Of a stretch of DNA of 64,000 nucleotides, positions 61,630-64,000 are shown piece after piece. The notes under the pieces were generated by a model that had not been told where the DNA came from, ran no database searches, and saw only the letters and a list, made by a program, of their open reading frames with translations. The stretch lies in assembly GCF_006265175.1 (NCBI RefSeq), contig NZ_VDCQ01000032.1:1-64000 (forward strand), read 5' to 3'. The DNA comes from Paenibacillus hemerocallicola (GTDB taxonomy: Bacteria; Bacillota; Bacilli; Paenibacillales; NBRC-103111). The stretch's first letter is position 1, and each line of letters opens with the position of its first letter. Made by a program: the position numbers and the translations under genes.

Positions 61630-63012
61630 ATGACAAAACTGTTCGTACGGTTGCTTTTTGCGGGATGGAGTACAGTAGAAAAACTGACAAAGCGCGTTAT
61701 TTTTTTCAGTCATAAGAGCGAATTGGAGCTGTGTAAAAAAGTGCACCGACTAGTTCAACTATACCATCGAGTCATAATTCGGGATTTTATTTACACGATT
61801 CCTCTTGTGCTGCTTTCTCTTCATGTGAGATTGCAGTATTTTTACTATTTGCAGTGGTCCGGCAAAGGATATCCCCAATCCCCCGATTCGGACTGGTATA
61901 TCCGGTATGCCCAAAATTTGATAGCCAACTTTAAAATCGGCTCGGACATGAACGATATTATGTATATCGGCTACAATTTGCTGCTGACCGTGCTACTTGC
62001 CCTCGTCAAGGACCCCGTTACCGTACTGCTGATCCAAGCCGTAACCGCGAGTTTGTGCGTCGTGCTCGTCTTTAAAATCGCTCGCATGCTGTTCAACCTG
62101 AGAACCGCGATCATGGCCGGTATTTTCTATGCCTATTCATGGGACATTACGCTGTGGACCACCTATATTCTTACGGACAGCTTCTTTATAAGCCTGCTGC
62201 TGTTGTCCGTGTACCTCCTTCTGAAATGCTACAGATCCGATAAACGGATTTACAAAATCGCTTTTGCCGCTACGGCCCTGTACATGCTCGTTTTCAGACC
62301 GGCCGGCATCATGACGGTATTTTTTATGTTGATATATATTGTGATCAACCTCGATCGGGGAACGGTGCTTGCTTTCTTCAAAAAGCACAGAATGGCCATC
62401 GGGGGCGGCCTTGTTGCCATCGCGGCAGTATGCGTATGGGTCTACGCCGGCGGCAAGCTGGATTCGCTCATCGACTCGATGCAATTTAACGCCAAGAAAG
62501 TATTGTACAACGTTTATGCCAACGGCTGGGTGTACGATCACCCATCGCCTCAGGACCATAAGTTCAGGCCGGATTATACGATTAATATATTGAACAGCCT
62601 GATATTAAGTTTTATAATTAACAATTGGGACCATATTCTGATCCTTTACGGCAAAAGGAGCATCGCCTTTCTCGGGAGATGGGTGTGGACTACCGACCTC
62701 ACGTCGCTCGCCGGAATCAAGCGGTTTGCTTGGCAGTTCCTTCCGACAGTTCTCTTTATGACGGCAACCGTCATCGCCATCGCGAACAAGCAGTTCAGGA
62801 AAGCATCGATTGTGTGGCTGCTCGTTTTGTCCGTATTTTTATTTTGCATTTTGTTTTTTATCGATGGAATGTTCAGGTACAAAGCGCCGGGTATTCCGTT
62901 TATCGCGATAGCGGCGGCTTACGGAGCGGACAGAGTGATTTACGGAGCTATATGGATCGCCAAAAAACTAACGGGGAAGCTGCTATGGAACAAGGGAAAA
63001 TACTCATTGTAA
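61630..63012 (+). CDS. Polytopic membrane glycosyltransferase-like protein (GT39/ArnT-like)
   Basis: 460 residues from the ATG at 61630; ten or more hydrophobic segments. An early external loop with SPDSDWYIRYAQNL and the YIGYNLLLTVLLALVKDPVTVLLIQAV region resemble polyprenyl-phosphate-sugar-using transferases. Start uncertain: GGGAGGAG (61607-61614) is ideally placed for an ATG at 61622, which opens a two-codon ORF ATG-CCC-TGA whose TGA overlaps this ATG (TGATG). Reinitiation is possible, and an upstream GTG at 61462 is in frame. It overlaps the GT2 gene by 28 bp. Probably adds a sugar to a wall or membrane glycan. Confidence 0.75.
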   Translation: MTKLFVRLLFAGWSTVEKLTKRVIFFSHKSELELCKKVHRLVQLYHRVIIRDFIYTIPLVLLSLHVRLQYFYYLQWSGKGYPQSPDSDWYIRYAQNLIANFKIGSDMNDIMYIGYNLLLTVLLALVKDPVTVLLIQAVTASLCVVLVFKIARMLFNLRTAIMAGIFYAYSWDITLWTTYILTDSFFISLLLLSVYLLLKCYRSDKRIYKIAFAATALYMLVFRPAGIMTVFFMLIYIVINLDRGTVLAFFKKHRMAIGGGLVAIAAVCVWVYAGGKLDSLIDSMQFNAKKVLYNVYANGWVYDHPSPQDHKFRPDYTINILNSLILSFIINNWDHILILYGKRSIAFLGRWVWTTDLTSLAGIKRFAWQFLPTVLFMTATVIAIANKQFRKASIVWLLVLSVFLFCILFFIDGMFRYKAPGIPFIAIAAAYGADRVIYGAIWIAKKLTGKLLWNKGKYSL

Positions 63013-63692
63013 TTCCGGCTTATAACGAACAGAACAATATTCTGAAGGTCATCTGGGATGTCCGTCAGCATATTCCCGAATGCGGCATCCTCGTCGTCAA
63101 CGACTGCTCGCTGGACGGTACATCGGCAACTGCCCGAAAGGCCGAGGGGGTCAAGGTGGTCGACCTCCCGCACAATCTCGGAATCGGGGGAGCCGTACAG
63201 ACCGGATTCAAATACGCCGTGTCCAAAGGCTACTCCTACATGGTGCAGATCGACGGCGACGGCCAGCATATGGCCCAAGAGGTCGGCAAGCTGCTGGACA
63301 CGATGAAGAGCAGCGGCAGCGACATGATCATCGGCTCCAGATTTCTAGATATCAAGTCTTTCCGGACGACCTGGTCCAGACGGCTCGGCATCAAAGTGTT
63401 CTATTATTTGTTCCGGCTGCTCATCCGGACGAAGGTTACCGACGGCACGTCGGGCTTCCGGCTGTACAACAGGAAAAGCATCGAGCTGTTGGCCAAACAT
63501 TATCCGGACGATTATCCCGAGCCGGATGCGATCATTCTATTGAAGAAGCACGGACTGAACATAAGCGAGGTCGGCGTCGAGATGAGGGAACGGGAGCACG
63601 GCACGTCCTCGATTACGCTGATCAAAAGCCCGTATTATATGGCTAAAGTAATCCTATCGATCTTCTTCTCCTATATCAGGACAAGGTGGTAA
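62985..63692 (+). CDS. Family 2 glycosyltransferase (dolichol-phosphate-mannose-synthase-like)
   Basis: 235 residues, start at 62985 within the previous gene. The GT-A fold is clear: ILIVIPAYNEQNNILKVI, ILVVNDCSLDGT, NLGIGGAVQTGFKYA, VQIDGDGQHMAQE (the DxD metal motif), then SDMIIGSRF and TDGTSGFRLYNRKSIELLAKHYPDDYPEPDAIIL. It makes a polyprenyl-phosphate sugar donor, which the polytopic protein just upstream could use. No C-terminal membrane helices are seen beyond VILSIFFSYIRTRW. Next is a DUF2304 gene, a common partner. Confidence 0.92.
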   Translation: MEQGKILIVIPAYNEQNNILKVIWDVRQHIPECGILVVNDCSLDGTSATARKAEGVKVVDLPHNLGIGGAVQTGFKYAVSKGYSYMVQIDGDGQHMAQEVGKLLDTMKSSGSDMIIGSRFLDIKSFRTTWSRRLGIKVFYYLFRLLIRTKVTDGTSGFRLYNRKSIELLAKHYPDDYPEPDAIILLKKHGLNISEVGVEMREREHGTSSITLIKSPYYMAKVILSIFFSYIRTRW

Positions 63693-63697
63693 ACGGC

Positions 63698-64000
63698 ATG
63701 GAAGGCGGAAATCTGGTTAGTGTTCAGTTGATGGGCGTTGCGTTCAGCCTGATCATTATCGTCTCGGTATTTTTAATGGTAAGGGCAAGGATGATCAGGG
63801 AGAAATATTCGCTCGTATGGTTCCTGATCGGCTTATTTACGCTGGTCATGTCGGTCTTCAAAGGCTTGATGGACTGGTTCTCGCATATGATCGGGGTGTA
63901 CTATGCTCCGTCGGCTTTCTTTGCCATCCTTATCGTGTGCGCTTATTTGCTGCTGTTGAAAATGAGCGTCAGCATATCGGGCTTGAAGATGCACAACAAA
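63698..64000 (+). CDS. DUF2304-family membrane protein, truncated by the window end
   Basis: ATG at 63698, 6 bp after the GT2 stop; the frame stays open to 64000 (101 codons), so the C terminus is missing. Translation begins MEGGNLVSVQLMGVAFSLII and gives three membrane helices with the basic loop MVRARMIREKYSLVWFLIGL between helices 1 and 2, as in DUF2304 proteins that accompany DPM-type GT2 genes. Function unknown; probably supports the glycolipid-linked sugar system. Confidence 0.85.
   Translation, partial: MEGGNLVSVQLMGVAFSLIIIVSVFLMVRARMIREKYSLVWFLIGLFTLVMSVFKGLMDWFSHMIGVYYAPSAFFAILIVCAYLLLLKMSVSISGLKMHNK

Noticed and set aside
61443-61715. 90-codon frame starting ATGATCGGGTGG inside the anti-sigma / glycosyltransferase gap
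   Set aside because: Overlaps the glycosyltransferase start region in another frame and has no family.
512-64000. Defence island, toxin-antitoxin, secondary-metabolite cluster or prophage
   Set aside because: None of the recognisable genes belongs to these classes; the content is glycan uptake, regulation and surface proteins.

Overview
The window looks like a chromosomal stretch from Paenibacillus or a close relative (Firmicutes, Paenibacillaceae). The evidence is Gram-positive lipoprotein signals, SLH-domain surface proteins, strong AGGAGG-type ribosome binding sites, many AraC/LacI-type regulators beside solute-binding lipoproteins, and a ZAS-type anti-sigma factor. It is a glycan-foraging accessory region. 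No rRNA, tRNA, CRISPR array or prophage was seen.

Layout. 0-5.9 kb: a heptameric tandem repeat, a leftward LacI - solute-binding lipoprotein (SBP) - M14 carboxypeptidase module with a visible promoter and operator, then a divergent HxlR/MFS pair. 6-15.2 kb: two divergent AraC/SBP pairs; the second runs into an MBL hydrolase - GH110-like alpha-galactosidase - HAD phosphatase operon. 15.3-19.3 kb: an SLH/PrcB-like protein and an SLH-S9 peptidase. 19.3-29.8 kb: a Tat-exported beta-helix protein with a divergent AraC, an SBP with a divergent IclR, LacI + Gfo/Idh dehydrogenase, a Crp/Fnr regulator and a ZupT-like transporter. 30.2-41.5 kb: a leftward FAD-oxidoreductase - Gfo/Idh - sugar isomerase operon, an SBP, a large Tat beta-helix protein, a chimeric pseudogene (PhyH start joined to a decapitated FAD-oxidoreductase) and an AraC. 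41.6-44.3 kb: a cobalamin riboswitch with two BtuF-like proteins, and a probable group II intron remnant. 44.3-57 kb: an unusual GntR/SBP-fold fusion regulator with an SBP, a 1736-residue multidomain polysaccharide lyase, AraC, SBP and another beta-helix protein. 57.8-64 kb: a cupredoxin/secreted-repeat protein, an ECF sigma/anti-sigma pair, and a membrane-glycan cluster (GT39-like, GT2, DUF2304) running off the end.

How the genes work together (inference). Seven CUT1-type SBP lipoproteins share a common signature, and none has a permease or ATPase in the window. Six sit beside a dedicated regulator, drawn from the LacI, AraC, IclR and GntR families. They are interspersed with secreted or exported beta-helix and lyase enzymes and intracellular sugar oxidoreductases and isomerases. 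This suggests interchangeable ligand-capture/regulator cassettes that share transport machinery encoded elsewhere, or that act in sensing.

The strongest unexplained signal is a repeat element present four times (about 6.3, 16.5, 29.8 and 59.55 kb). Each copy holds exactly four short palindromes of consensus ATARCGGAAC...GTTCCGYTAT, at nearly invariant spacing (51, 61-62, 51 bp). The DNA between the palindromes is not conserved.
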